A stretch of 64,000 nt of DNA from Pythium myriotylum (Eukaryota; Oomycota; Peronosporomycetes; Pythiales; Pythiaceae). How positions within the stretch are numbered: the first letter of the stretch is position 1; every line of letters starts with the position of its first letter. This document shows positions 28,627 to 38,724 of the stretch, piece by piece. Location of the stretch: positions 1,242,501 through 1,306,500 of the forward strand of contig JALJCQ010000030.1 in assembly GCA_023091665.1 (NCBI GenBank). The letters are read 5' to 3'. The translations under genes and the position numbers were made by a program. The notes below the pieces were generated by a model. It did not search any database, was not told the DNA's origin, and saw only the letters and a program-made list of their open reading frames with translations.

Positions 28627-31123
28627 ATGCAGCGCACCACCATGAACGACCTGCTCGTGTCGCTCGACGCCGCGTGGCTGTGCGCCGCCGAGCGCGACGT
28701 CGAGCGCGAGGACGAGGAGCGCGCGCGCGCGGCCGCGCGGGTCAAGATGCAGTCGCTCAAGGGCAAGTACGAGCTCGACGCGAGCGCGCAGCTCGACGCC
28801 GACCTCAAGCGCCAGCAGCTCGAGCTGCGTCGGCGAGCGGCCAGGCAGCGACAGCGGCAGCTACCTGGCGCCACGCAACTGCCTGTGCTTGTCCACGGCT
28901 TGCCGCCACACTCGCCGCAGGAGGAGCAGCGCGACAAGACCACCAAGCGCATGGACAAGCCCAGCATCTACGAGCTGGAAAACCAGCGACTCGCCGCGCT
29001 CGTCAACCAGAAGAACCCCGTCAAGCCGACACGCATCAAGTGAGTGTCATTATGGACGTTCGATCTAGAGTGTAGATTTTTTGACGTGGCCAATCGACTA
29101 GAACGGTCGTCAAGAAGAAGCCCAAGCCCCGCATCGTCGAGGACATGCTCGCGCTCGAGCGACGATACGCAACGAGTGCCCGCCGCCTTCAGCGCTGGTG
29201 GCGTTCGCTTTCGCGCCGGAGGTTCTGGAAGTCGTACTTCATCAAAGTGCGTGCCGCCACGCAGATCCAGCGACTCGTGCGAGGCTTCGTGTGCCGAGGC
29301 CTCGTTCGCACGTGGCATCGCAACCGAACTCTCCGCGCCACGCTCATTCAAGCGGCGGTACGAGGGTTTCTGATGAGAAAAGTGATCGCAACATGGAAGC
29401 TGTGGGAGTACACGAACGCTGTGCGGATACAGGCTATCGTGCGAGGCCACAACGCTCGTCGCACAGCTAGAAAGCACCGTCAATCGCTCGCCGCTACTCG
29501 CATCCAGTGCCTTTGGCGAGGAAGAAGATCTCGTCGCCGAACTGATTTGCTGTGGTTAGCTGTCCGGGCGATTGAGCTCCAGCGATTAGTACGCGGTGTC
29601 CAGGCCCGCAAACGCGTGCGACGTCGACGGATGATATACAATGACGCAACGACCCAGATCCAACGGATCTTCCGGGGAACGCAAGCTCGATCCCTGGTTG
29701 AAAAGATTCTGCGTGATCGAGAGACTGCAAACCGCATCGAGTGCATGCAAATGCTCGAGGCCGAAGAAGAGTGGTATAGGAATCAGCGAAATCGGTTGCA
29801 GAGCCGCCTCGAGCGGTTCAAGTTGCTCGAACAGTTGGTCGTCTCAGCGATCTGTACACAAGTGCTCAATCTAACAGTCGACTTTCTCGTAGACTCTGTG
29901 ATCTGGAAGAACAATACTTTCGAGCTCATGAACGGATCAGCGATGTGAGAAGTCGACAACACCAAACGCAACTTAGTTTGATTGCTCACATTCGCCTTCG
30001 CTACAGATGGAATCCATCTATCAAGACATGCAGATCCAGCGCCTTCGAGTCTCTCCCCGAGCTATCGAACATGGTTGGGTCGAAGAAATGGAGCACAAGA
30101 TGAAGCTCCAACGGCAGACCATCACCACCCGCAAAATGGAAGTTATCTTTGACCTCGGTCTCAAGTTCAAGCGAAAAGAGCTAGAGTATCTCGAGTTCGT
30201 GGAACGGATTCGAGTTCTCGAAGAAAAGCGACAGCGGGTGGGAGATATCTCAGTATTCTCGTTTTTGTTCATCTCACCGTAAACTTTCTCGTGTGCTCAC
30301 AATAGTTAGAGATCGCAAGAAGCGAGGAATTCCTCGATTACTGGGAGGTATGTATTTCTAGGCTTTGAAGTTTAGATTTGTCGAGCTGACATCGTTGTCG
30401 CGAGTAAAGAGAGAATGTAAATATCAATATGAAGTCAAGGAGATCGAGCGAAGACGTCGTGTGGGTGATACGAAGAGAAAGTGGTGCGTGCAATTCTATC
30501 GCTTGAACGGCAAACGAGACAAGCGCTGGCAAGGCACACATTGGACACCAGACGTAGTTCAGGACGCGAAGCGGCGTGAGGTATTCTGCCTCAGCAACAC
30601 AAACTTGCTAGCAAAGATCGAGGCCAAGTGGAGGAGCCATCTACGGATGAGTTCATCCGCACGAGATGTAAACGAGGAAGATGCGACAAGAGAGCGGCTG
30701 GGTGAGCTGGAAGACCAAGTCGCTATGGTGACTGCAGATGCGCAAATCCAACAGACAGCGGCGATTTTTGACCCGGTGATTCGCGATGTTGAGGCTCGTT
30801 TCGACGAAGTGAAGGCTAAACAACTACGGAACGAACGGCTTTCACAATCGAGGAAAGCTAAAATCAAAGCTGCAGTCGCTCTTACTCAACAGAATACTGT
30901 GGAGAAAGAACATAAAGAGCTACCCGTTACCAAATCAGACTCCCCTGAGCGGCAGCTCAAGCTTCGCCGAGCAATGCAAGCGTCTCGGATTCCGTGGCAC
31001 TTGCTAGATCAGTTGGCCGCCGAGAGGCGCAAGCTCGAAGAGGAGAAAGCTATGTTCAGGATTTGGCGCAAGGTCCACCCATCGATGTTTGTGACAAACA
31101 AGAATGCAAGTGACGGTGGTTGA
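28627..31123 (+). CDS. IQ-motif, coiled-coil protein (probable calmodulin-binding)
   Basis: Six exons: 28627-29039, 29102-29833, 29893-29944, 30007-30237, 30306-30347, 30410-31123, all phases consistent, 727 aa. Introns are 59-68 nt. The one at 29834-29892 uses an unusual GTTGGT donor but has a good CTAAC branch site. Exon 2 encodes six to seven tandem IQ motifs (~175-335; IQRLVRGFVCRG, IQAAVRGFLMRK, IQAIVRGHNARR, IQRIFRGTQARS), each a predicted calmodulin or light-chain site. The rest is charged coiled coil with no motor or GTPase domain. The final exon reads WKVRFYR-like basic text followed by coiled coil. Multi-IQ coiled-coil proteins of this type are common in flagellar or centrosomal structures; that role is inference. 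Its stop lies 23 nt from the stop of the convergent subtilisin gene. Confidence 0.82.
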
Positions 31124-31146
31124 TTAAATTAATGTTTAAGGCCTGC

Positions 31147-32619
31147 TCAACGCCTACTTGAAGCCTGTAGTGGCGTTTGCAGCGCCTGTGTGACGGCTTT
31201 AAGCACATTCAAGCGGCCGTGACCATACACGTTGTTGGGGAATACCATGGCAGTGTCTTTAGCTGCCGTAGGCAAGCACGAGTCGGTGATATGCGGGACG
31301 AGCGACGTCTGGTCTGTGGAGCCTGTCAGCAGCGACTTGACTTTGGATGGCTTCAGTGCTGCGTTTGCTTGCAGCATCAACGCGACTGCTCCACTCACGA
31401 AAGGGGCTGAGGCACTTGTGCCTGTGAACGCCACAACAGCCGACGGCGACGAGCTGTGAGCAGCGACAACTCCTATGCCTGGTGCTGCGAGGTCAGGTTT
31501 GATCTCTCCGTTGAGGTTCGGTCCGCGCGCGCTCAGTGAAGCAATATCATCAGCTGCGGTGGTCGCGCCAACCGTGATACCCGAGGTCCAATCGGCTGGT
31601 GACGTGACCGTCCGGCACTTGGACCCGCGGTTGCCGTTAGAGAAGACTGGGACGATGCCAGCTGCGAGCCACGCGACGATAGCAGGCTCCAGCAGCCGCT
31701 CATCCATGAAGTCGTAGTTCCAGCTCATGTTGATCACGTGCGGTCGCTGGGAGCAGTCCATTTGCTGCTCGGCGTCGAAAGGACAGAGGAGGAACTGCGC
31801 ACATGTGAGCATCCAGCTCTCATCGCAGTTGCCGCCGGCATCACATGCGCGACACGCCATCCATGTCGCCTGCGGAGCCACACCGAGGCCGTTACCACCT
31901 GCAAGAATGCTCAAGACGGACGTGCCATGGCCAAGCGGGTCGATCGGGGACGCTGAACTGTCGACGGCATCGAACCAACCGTAGATGGGCACCATTCGCC
32001 CCGCAATCGAGGTGTGCGTATCCAGTGCGCCCGAGTCTGCGGCCGCTACGCGGATGCCCGTGCCGTTGAAGCCTTGCTCCCAGACCTGAGGCACTTGGAT
32101 TCGTTCGAGACTCCATGTGTTCTGCTGCTCTGTCGTGGACGTCGCGGTGGCAGACACGTTGGCGCTGTGGGTGACGTGGATGGGTAGTCGCGCCACCTTC
32201 TCAACACGGACATCGGCGACTTCGGGCATCGCGCGGATCTTCTCGACGAGCTCAGGTGTCGCGTCGCGCACCGACACCTCGTTGGTGATCCACAGACTCT
32301 TGGCGTCGGTGGCGTTCGAAGCCTCGTTCTGGATGAGTTCGAGCACGGGTGCGTGGCTCTCCTTGGCGTGCTCGATGAGCCCGCCGACCATGACTTCGAC
32401 GTGGTCGTGGAGCTCGCGGTCAGCGTCGCACGAGACGTGCAGCTTGCGCATCTTGCGTCGGATCGCCTTGGCGTCTGTCAGCTCGCTCGGTCGCTCGCTC
32501 TTCATCGTCACGATCACGTTGAGACGCTGCGGCGTTGTTGCCTCGCGCTGTTCGTACGGAGACGCCGCGGCGACGCCAAGCAGCGCGAGAAGCAGCGTCG
32601 AGTGGATGGGAAGCCGCAT
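31147..32619 (-). CDS. Secreted subtilisin-like serine protease (S8)
   Basis: Single exon, 490 aa, ATG at 32619. Residues 1-19 form a signal peptide (RLPIHSTLLLALLGVAAAS). A propeptide-like region follows (~20-165), then the peptidase domain with the full catalytic set: Asp195 in AADSG, His231 in GHGTS, oxyanion Asn328 in FSNGN and Ser402 in GTSASAPFVSG. Several Cys pairs (256/259, 265/273, 279/289, 335) could form disulfides, as expected for an extracellular enzyme. The overall shape is like bacillopeptidase F-type S8 proteases found in oomycetes. No RxLR or similar motif is present. It probably degrades extracellular protein for nutrition or interaction with a host or prey; the sequence does not say which. 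An ACCATTTCC initiator-like site lies ~40 nt upstream. Confidence 0.93.
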   Translation of the reverse strand: MRLPIHSTLLLALLGVAAASPYEQREATTPQRLNVIVTMKSERPSELTDAKAIRRKMRKLHVSCDADRELHDHVEVMVGGLIEHAKESHAPVLELIQNEASNATDAKSLWITNEVSVRDATPELVEKIRAMPEVADVRVEKVARLPIHVTHSANVSATATSTTEQQNTWSLERIQVPQVWEQGFNGTGIRVAAADSGALDTHTSIAGRMVPIYGWFDAVDSSASPIDPLGHGTSVLSILAGGNGLGVAPQATWMACRACDAGGNCDESWMLTCAQFLLCPFDAEQQMDCSQRPHVINMSWNYDFMDERLLEPAIVAWLAAGIVPVFSNGNRGSKCRTVTSPADWTSGITVGATTAADDIASLSARGPNLNGEIKPDLAAPGIGVVAAHSSSPSAVVAFTGTSASAPFVSGAVALMLQANAALKPSKVKSLLTGSTDQTSLVPHITDSCLPTAAKDTAMVFPNNVYGHGRLNVLKAVTQALQTPLQASSRR

Positions 32620-32864
32620 GGGGACTGGGATTCTTCTGCGGCTGGGACCGAGGATCGGGAAATGGTCCCTAAGACATCAAGCCGACCAGCGAGCTGCTCC
32701 CATGGGCCTGGGAGCGATGGGTGACTGGAATCAGTCACCCCCTCGTGACACACGGTGTTACTCACACGCAGCTGTCACATCGACCTTCGTGAATTGATAC
32801 GCCAAGGCTACAGGCCGACAACACATGTGAACAAGGAGGTTTGAAGTAACATTCACGAGATCCA

Positions 32865-34328
32865 TTAGGCGGTCTTCATGAGGTTCTTGATGCCGTTGTC
32901 GCTGATGTTCAGCAAGACGTTGCCCTGTTTGTTGGCCACGAGCATCTCGGCGAGCAGACTATTGGACGCGTTGCCCGTGACGACCGTCTGGTTGTTGCTC
33001 GCGAGAGAGCTAAGCAGATCCAGACGCTGCATGTCCAGCGTGTGCGCTCGATACTTCTCCAGCTTCTTCGCCGCTGCCCCCTCGGCTCGAGCGATGATCT
33101 CGTTGGCCTTGGCAGCTCCTGTCGCTTGGATCTCGTCGATTTCAGCCGTGAGCTGCATGCGCAGGCCTTCTGCCTCGGCAACAAGAAGCTGGATCTCGGC
33201 GTCGCAGTGCGCCGTGATCTCAGACGAAATCTTCTGCGTGTCAGCCTTAATCTGCTCGATCTTGAGGGCGGCGTCGGTTGAAATGCGGTTGCATTTGACT
33301 TTGGTCTCCTGCGCGATCTGATCCTGAATGAGGCGCGTGTCGACCATGACGAGATCGATCTCCTTCTGGATCTCGGCACATTTGGCTTTGCCCGTCTGCT
33401 CTTCCTCCATGAGCATCATATGCCGCGCGAGCTTGGTGGTCTCAATCTCCTCCTTGTACTGCAGCAACTGCATGTCGCTCATCTGTTTCATGTTCTGCTC
33501 TTTGATCGCACTCAGGTGGGTTGTGCGGCTCTGCATTTGCTCCTGGAACGCATCGGGGAGACGCACGTTCGTGATCGCGACGTTGGTTATCTGTACACCG
33601 TAGTTATTGAACTGCTTGTTCAGGTTGTTCTTGATGTCCTCAGTCACGAAGTACAGCTGTCCTTCCTTCACGGGCTCGGCAGCGACACCTCCCACCGGAT
33701 CCCCTGCTTCGTTGAATCCGCGATTTAGGTGGTTTAAGCCTCCGGTCTGAAATCGATCTCGCAAAGTGCCTTCACGGAGCTTATATACTTCGGTGTGGAG
33801 CACGCTACGAGCTAGCGCTCGTACTGCCTCATCCTGTGCCGCGCGTAGTTGGACCTCGAGGCCGTTTGGGCCAAGCTCGTAGACGAAGCGGCGGACTAGT
33901 GCGGGGTCTTCGCCCTTCTTCTCGTCGCCCATGATCCGGAGAACAAGGCACATGTCGATGCGTACGGTGACGTCGTCGGCAGTCTTACATCCTTTTACTG
34001 GCGTCTCAAACACAATGAACTGTTTCGTGACGAGGTGTGAGACCTTGGTGAAGATGGATGCCCAATGAAATCCCGGGGGCCACAGCGGACTCTTCTTTCC
34101 GTCCTCGCCAACGTAGTCGATGTCTTTGCCTTGGTCTTGAACTAGAGCGTACATGCCTTCGGGCACACGAATGTACGGCTTGAAAGCACTCCGCCCCGGC
34201 TGGATGATGATGACGGTGTTCCCATTGTAGCACGCACCGAAAATGCGGTTGGCCGAGTCGACGCGGTAAGTCTCCTGGTAGAGGAGCCGAGTCTGTGTCT
34301 GGCGATCCATCGAGGGTTGCTCACTCAT
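32865..34328 (-). CDS. SPFH/band-7 domain protein, type A copy 1
   Basis: 487 aa from ATG 34328 (MSEQPSMDRQTQTRLLYQE). The frame is open upstream but holds no other ATG. Residues ~20-290 form an SPFH (stomatin/prohibitin/flotillin/HflK-C) domain with PNGLEVQLRAAQDEAVRALA at its core, followed by a long Ala/Glu-rich coiled coil (~290-440) like the flotillin C-terminus (KANEIIARAEGAAAKKLEKY). No transmembrane segment, signal peptide or myristoylation glycine is visible, so membrane binding would be peripheral or via partners. It is divergent from type B copy 1 and strongly similar to type A copy 2 at 45904-47442 (both contain RTTHLSAIKEQNMKQMSDMQ). Such proteins form ring or cage scaffolds on membranes; the specific function is unknown. 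Confidence 0.9.
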   Translation of the reverse strand: MSEQPSMDRQTQTRLLYQETYRVDSANRIFGACYNGNTVIIIQPGRSAFKPYIRVPEGMYALVQDQGKDIDYVGEDGKKSPLWPPGFHWASIFTKVSHLVTKQFIVFETPVKGCKTADDVTVRIDMCLVLRIMGDEKKGEDPALVRRFVYELGPNGLEVQLRAAQDEAVRALARSVLHTEVYKLREGTLRDRFQTGGLNHLNRGFNEAGDPVGGVAAEPVKEGQLYFVTEDIKNNLNKQFNNYGVQITNVAITNVRLPDAFQEQMQSRTTHLSAIKEQNMKQMSDMQLLQYKEEIETTKLARHMMLMEEEQTGKAKCAEIQKEIDLVMVDTRLIQDQIAQETKVKCNRISTDAALKIEQIKADTQKISSEITAHCDAEIQLLVAEAEGLRMQLTAEIDEIQATGAAKANEIIARAEGAAAKKLEKYRAHTLDMQRLDLLSSLASNNQTVVTGNASNSLLAEMLVANKQGNVLLNISDNGIKNLMKTA

Positions 34329-34965
34329 AGCTGCTTGTTGTCTTGTGGCACGGCGTGTCTTCGTTTGAGCTCCATCGGTCGACTTTGAACCACCATGGTT
34401 CACGCGACAGTGCCAGTCGAGGAGATCTATATCCAATGTTCTGCAAAACGCGCTCGCGCAGATCAACCTGGATTTGCTGACCCATATCCCATTCGGAACT
34501 TCTCCGGCGTTGTTTGGTGGATACCAGATTTAGTCTGCCGCAACGGCTGCGATCGCAACAGATCTGAATTGCAGGGCTGGCGAAGACGGAGTTGGGTTCT
34601 CCGCCAAGAACGTGAGAGACGGATCCAATAGTGTCGGGATTTGCAGCAAAATAGAGTTACCGTCGAGTGCCGTGCTTGTCGAACTCGTTTCACGAGAACA
34701 CCGAAGAATCCCTGAAGCACTCTCTCATACTCTTGCTAACCGTTAAACTCGGGAAAGCATGGTCCCGACACCCATGCGACGAGGTAAACTGCTATAAACG
34801 GAATTACCCGGCCAAACCCGCGTCAAGCAGCGCTCAAGCCGGATCTTTGACCTCGGCAAAACGTCCTAAACGTCCCAAGGTCGCTGGTCAATCGTGAAGA
34901 CAAGGTCTTGTGCCAGTCTGCGATCAGCACCGCCGCGAGAGAAGAGTCACGACATTTCCAGCCGA
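34329..34965. other. Divergent intergenic region between SPFH A1 and B1 (637 nt)
   Basis: Separates the start codons of two divergently transcribed SPFH genes. No ORF here looks coding. I found no clear Inr/FPR match and no repeat. It presumably holds the promoters of both genes. Confidence 0.45.
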
Positions 34966-36395
34966 ATGCAGATGCAGATACAACCCCAGTATATGCAGCC
35001 CCAGTACCCTGGCGCTGCGAGTGGCCTCGGATCACCCAAACGACCAGCTCGCTATAATCGACTCGTTCAGCTCGAGATTTCTAAACCCATGGATGGTAAG
35101 AGTGGTGCTGGCTGTGTCCGTAGCGATTGCCTGACATTTTGTGCACCCCAGCGATGAAGCACTTCAACGCGAAAGTGGAGAATGGACAAATCCCGCTCGT
35201 CTTGATCCCAAAGTACCCCACGCTCTTCAGCTTCATGCTTCAAATTCCCTCTGGATTGTGAGTATTGTCGTCACAACTTGGCCCATTGGTATTGACTGAC
35301 GAACGTGGACGGTGAGGTAGATGGGTGCTCAAGCAGAAGTGGAACGCCCACGAGGGCATGATGGATCCCGGCCTCCAAGTCTTTTGGCCAGCGTGGCATC
35401 GCATCTCGCATATCGTCACGAAACAGGCCGTATCGTATTCTAATCCCGTGCGGTTCTGCCCAACGTCGGACAACGTGATGGTCGACATCGACATCTCGAT
35501 CAGCTTCCAGATTGGCCCGACGGAAGACGACGCTGTCAAGTTCGTGTACTCGCTCGGAGCACACCGTTTCGACGAGTTACTCTACTCGTTGACTGAGGAA
35601 GCGATCCGAGGACTCGTCAACTCGGTGCGTCATGACCAAGTGCACGACCTCCGCGAAGACTTCGCCCAGGGAATGAAGAAAGACTTGAACAGCACGCTGT
35701 CTGAGTACGGGGTCTTCATTCACAACGTCAAGGTCACGGACGTGGCGCTACCGCCAGCGCTCTCACGTACACTCGAGGAGACGACAGCCTTCAAGACACG
35801 CATGGAGGAGCAGGAGAAGAACCACGAGAACCGGCTACGCATCCTGCTCAACGAAGAGACCCAGAGACTCACGGCGCTGCAGAAAGAAAACGACCGCGCG
35901 ATCCAGGATCTGCTCGCCGTCAAAGCTCGAACTGTGATCCAGCGAGACGAGATGCGCACGGTGGCCGAGGCCAAGGCGCAGGTCATGGTCGTCGAGCAAA
36001 AGTCGGTGTTCGACAACAAGATCAAGGAGGCCGAGGGCTTCAAAGAAGACGCGCTGTCCACGGCCGGCGCCGAGTCGATCCGGCGCAAGGCCAAGCCGAT
36101 CGTCGACCTCACGACGCTCAAGGCGGACTACCAGCAGTACGTGACGGTCGCCAAGATCAAGAGCGAGGCTGTGGTCAAGGCCGCCGAGCGAGAGGCCGCC
36201 AAGATCCAGTCCAACGCCGACGCCGAGGCCACGGCCGCGCCGTTCCTGGGCGACAAGCGCAGCTTCGACTACCAGGCCAAGAAGATCTCGCTCGAGACCA
36301 AGCTCGCGCGCATCGTGCCCATGGTCATCAGCGGCAAGAACGGCGACGACCTCATCCGCCAGACCTTTCTCCAGACCTTGGACTTGAAGAAGTAG
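34966..36395 (+). CDS. SPFH/band-7 domain protein, type B copy 1 (three exons)
   Basis: Exons 34966-35095, 35152-35257 and 35321-36395 (introns of 56 and 63 nt; GTAAGA/CAG and GTGAGT/TAG), 436 aa. Joining restores KPMDAMKHFNAKVENG and IPSGLWVLKQKWNAHEG, each collinear with the intronless copy 2. The N-terminus is a Gln/Pro/Tyr-rich tail (MQMQIQPQYMQPQYPG), then the SPFH domain (~40-270; VDIDISISFQIGP, LTEEAIRGLVNSVRHDQVHDL), then an Ala/Glu/Lys-rich coiled coil ending ISGKNGDDLIRQTFLQTLD. No membrane span is seen. It is divergent from type A copy 1, which suggests co-expression. The 5' start is the first ATG in the open frame and matches the length of the paralogue. Confidence 0.9.
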
Positions 36396-36508
36396 ATAGT
36401 AGATGTCATGAGTGGACCCACTAAACACGAAGGATGATTGGCGGGAGTCGGAGTGGATCCGCCCTTGATGTCCAAGGTGCGGGAGTGTCCTCGCGGATTC
36501 AGCCAATA

Positions 36509-37592
36509 ATGCTGACGAGAGCGATCGGCCAAGTGACTCGCCGACTGCCTCCGATGGCCGCCATGAACGCCGCGATGATGAGCTCCGCGAGGCTCTTCAG
36601 CTTCGTGGACGAGCTCCAGGACGACAAACCGGCGCTCGTGCAGCGCAGCAAGGACACGCTGCGCCAGTTGGGCGGCGACAACAGCTACGTGCGGCTGCAT
36701 CTCCCCGGCTCCGGAAGCGCGGCCGAAGAGAACGGCAAGATTCTCCACGATCTCCACCACTGCGCCGTGATCGAGATCCATAATCCGGCTGCGAGGAATG
36801 CGCTCAGCGGCCGCATGATGGCTGAGCTCGCGGACATCGTCGCGCAGCTCGAAGACCCGGAGGTCCACAAGGACATCAGCATCGTCGTGCTGCGCGGCAC
36901 GGGCGGCTGGTTCTGCGCCGGCGCCGACTTGCGCGTGGCGAAAGAGGAGCTGAGCTCTCGCCAGGGAGGCTCGGCTATGAGCGCGGTGATGGTGGACACG
37001 CTCACTCGGTTCCGTCGCCTCCCAATCGTGAGCGTCGCGGTGATCGAGGGTGGCGCCTACGGAGGCGGCGCCGAACTGAGCACGTCGTGCGACTTCCGCA
37101 TCCTTGCCGACAATGCAGTCATCCAGTTCGTGCAAGCTCGCATGGGTGTATCGCCAGGCTGGGGCGGAGGCGCTCGCCTGTACAAGATCGTCGGGCGCCA
37201 GCACGCCCTCCGCCTCTTGTGCACGGCTGAGAAGCTCAGCCCAGCTCGCGCAGTTGAACTTGGACTCGTCGACTCGGTGTACAAGAATGAAGGCGAGGGA
37301 AGCTGCGAGGCTGCATGCGTTGACTTTCTCCGGCCATTCGACTCGGCACCTCCTGGTACGTCTGCGTGTTTCATGACATTATATGATGGTTCTCTCATAG
37401 CTCACATGTATTTGTTCCTCAGAGGTATCCCACGGCGCCAAGCAAGTGATCACGAACGCTGATGACGTGAGCCTCGATGAGGTGCTCGAGTTCGAGCACC
37501 GCGTCTTCACGAGACTTTGGGGAGGTCCTGCAAACATCAAGGCGCTCGAGGGTGCCCTGCGCAAGTCCAAGCCAGAGACGACCAACAAGTAG
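36509..37592 (+). CDS. ECHDC1: Ethylmalonyl-CoA decarboxylase-like enoyl-CoA hydratase family protein
   Basis: Two exons, 36509-37355 and 37423-37592 (67-nt intron, GTACGT/CAG, phase 1), 338 aa. Crotonase fold with the two oxyanion-hole regions NPAARNALSG...GWFCAGADL and EGGAYGGGAELSTSCDFRIL. The latter plus GWGGGARLYKIVG and the C-terminal RLWGGPANIKAL match ECHDC1, which removes ethylmalonyl-CoA or methylmalonyl-CoA side products of acyl-CoA carboxylases (metabolite repair). The start at 36509 gives a basic, amphipathic, acid-free leader (MLTRAIGQVTRRLPP) that looks like a mitochondrial presequence. An upstream in-frame ATG at 36434 would add 25 residues but lies only 38 nt after the SPFH B1 stop. 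The gene ends 23 nt from the convergent coiled-coil gene. Confidence 0.85.
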
Positions 37593-37615
37593 GGAGTGTG
37601 GGGTAGCTGTTAATA

Positions 37616-38551
37616 TCACTGCTCGTTGCTGATTCTCGACTCCTGCGTGGGGGGATGCTTTGAAGAGCTTTTTAAGATGAACGAGCCGCGCTCGTACGCT
37701 CCCACATTGTCCGCGATAATCTTCTTGGCCTCCAAACTGAGCTGCTTCAGTTTCTTCTCGACTGCTCGGCGATGCTCTTCGCGCAGCTTCAACTTGATTT
37801 GGTGAGTCTTTCGAGCCTCTTCGAGGACTTTGGCACCATAATCTCCAGCGCTGCATATACTCCTGGACTGCCGTTGGATCCTTCGGTACCATCGATTCGC
37901 GGTCTCGGCCGCCACTCGCTCTTCTCGCACTTTTTTTTCCTGTCGCTTTGCTCGCACAGCCTCCTCGTATCGTTTGGTGGGCGGAACATCGGCAACTCCA
38001 ATACTCTGATTAAACGACTTGTACATCCGCCGGACTTCCTTGCGCGCTTGCAATTCTCGCGCTCGCTCTTCCTTCAACTGCTCCTCTTTTAACATCTGAC
38101 TTCTCTTGTACTCATTAACTCGCTTCTGGGCTAAAACAGAGGAAATGACTGCAGCTTCGTTTGCAGACACACTTCCCGGGGCCGGTGGAGGTTGGATTCG
38201 TTGTTCGTCTTCCCTTGCGCGACTCCGGCTCGCGTGGAGGCGTATGATTTCATCCGGGAATGTAGTAAACTCCTTGTGGAGAGCTACCGAGGCCTGTTCG
38301 TCTGCACTATCTTCCAATGGCGCCTCGCTTTGGGCTGAGCTGCTCTCGAGATCCACAGGCGGAGGCACCAACTTGTGCTTTACTAGGTGGTCCGTCTCAA
38401 AAGACTTTGCGGGATCGACTGGCGCTGGCAGAGGATGCACGAGTCCCTCTCCGTCACTCTCATAGTCGTCCTCGTAGCCATCGCCCTCGTCTTCGTCGCG
38501 ACCATCGGCATCACGTGCAGGCATCTTGCAAACACCAAGTGGTCCAAACAT
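37616..38551 (-). CDS. Hypothetical acidic/coiled-coil protein
   Basis: Single exon, 311 aa from ATG 38551 (MFGPLGVCKMPARDADG). The N-terminal ~130 residues are acidic and disordered-looking (DEDEGDGYEDDYESDGEG). Residues ~140-300 form a strongly basic and charged helix (KRSQMLKEEQLKEERARELQ) with a predicted coiled coil. The frame is open a few codons upstream without an ATG. No known domain is recognised. It is divergent from the Myb/MADF-like gene with 173 nt between ATGs. The coiled-coil text is of the type seen in cytoskeletal or flagellar proteins, but no function can be assigned. Confidence 0.72.
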   Translation of the reverse strand: MFGPLGVCKMPARDADGRDEDEGDGYEDDYESDGEGLVHPLPAPVDPAKSFETDHLVKHKLVPPPVDLESSSAQSEAPLEDSADEQASVALHKEFTTFPDEIIRLHASRSRAREDEQRIQPPPAPGSVSANEAAVISSVLAQKRVNEYKRSQMLKEEQLKEERARELQARKEVRRMYKSFNQSIGVADVPPTKRYEEAVRAKRQEKKVREERVAAETANRWYRRIQRQSRSICSAGDYGAKVLEEARKTHQIKLKLREEHRRAVEKKLKQLSLEAKKIIADNVGAYERGSFILKSSSKHPPTQESRISNEQ

Positions 38552-38724
38552 GGCTACATTCTGGTCTTGCAAATCCAGAAAGGTTCCAGGTTCCAGTGCC
38601 CCTAAAATAGCTCCTCGAAAACTCTAATAAGAAAACCCTTCCGAAATTGATCGCGTTCTCCACCTCTCCGAGTTCCTGGACTGGAAGAATCCCCTCGAAG
38701 ATAGAGATAGCCCCTGGAACCTTG

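Noticed and set aside
31147..32619. Subtilisin as an RxLR-type host-translocated effector
   Set aside because: It has a signal peptide but no RxLR-dEER or LFLAK motif near the N-terminus; it is a full S8 protease.
36434..36508. Alternative upstream start for the ECHDC1-like gene
   Set aside because: It lies 38 nt after the previous stop, and the next ATG gives a cleaner mitochondrial presequence; kept only as an alternative.
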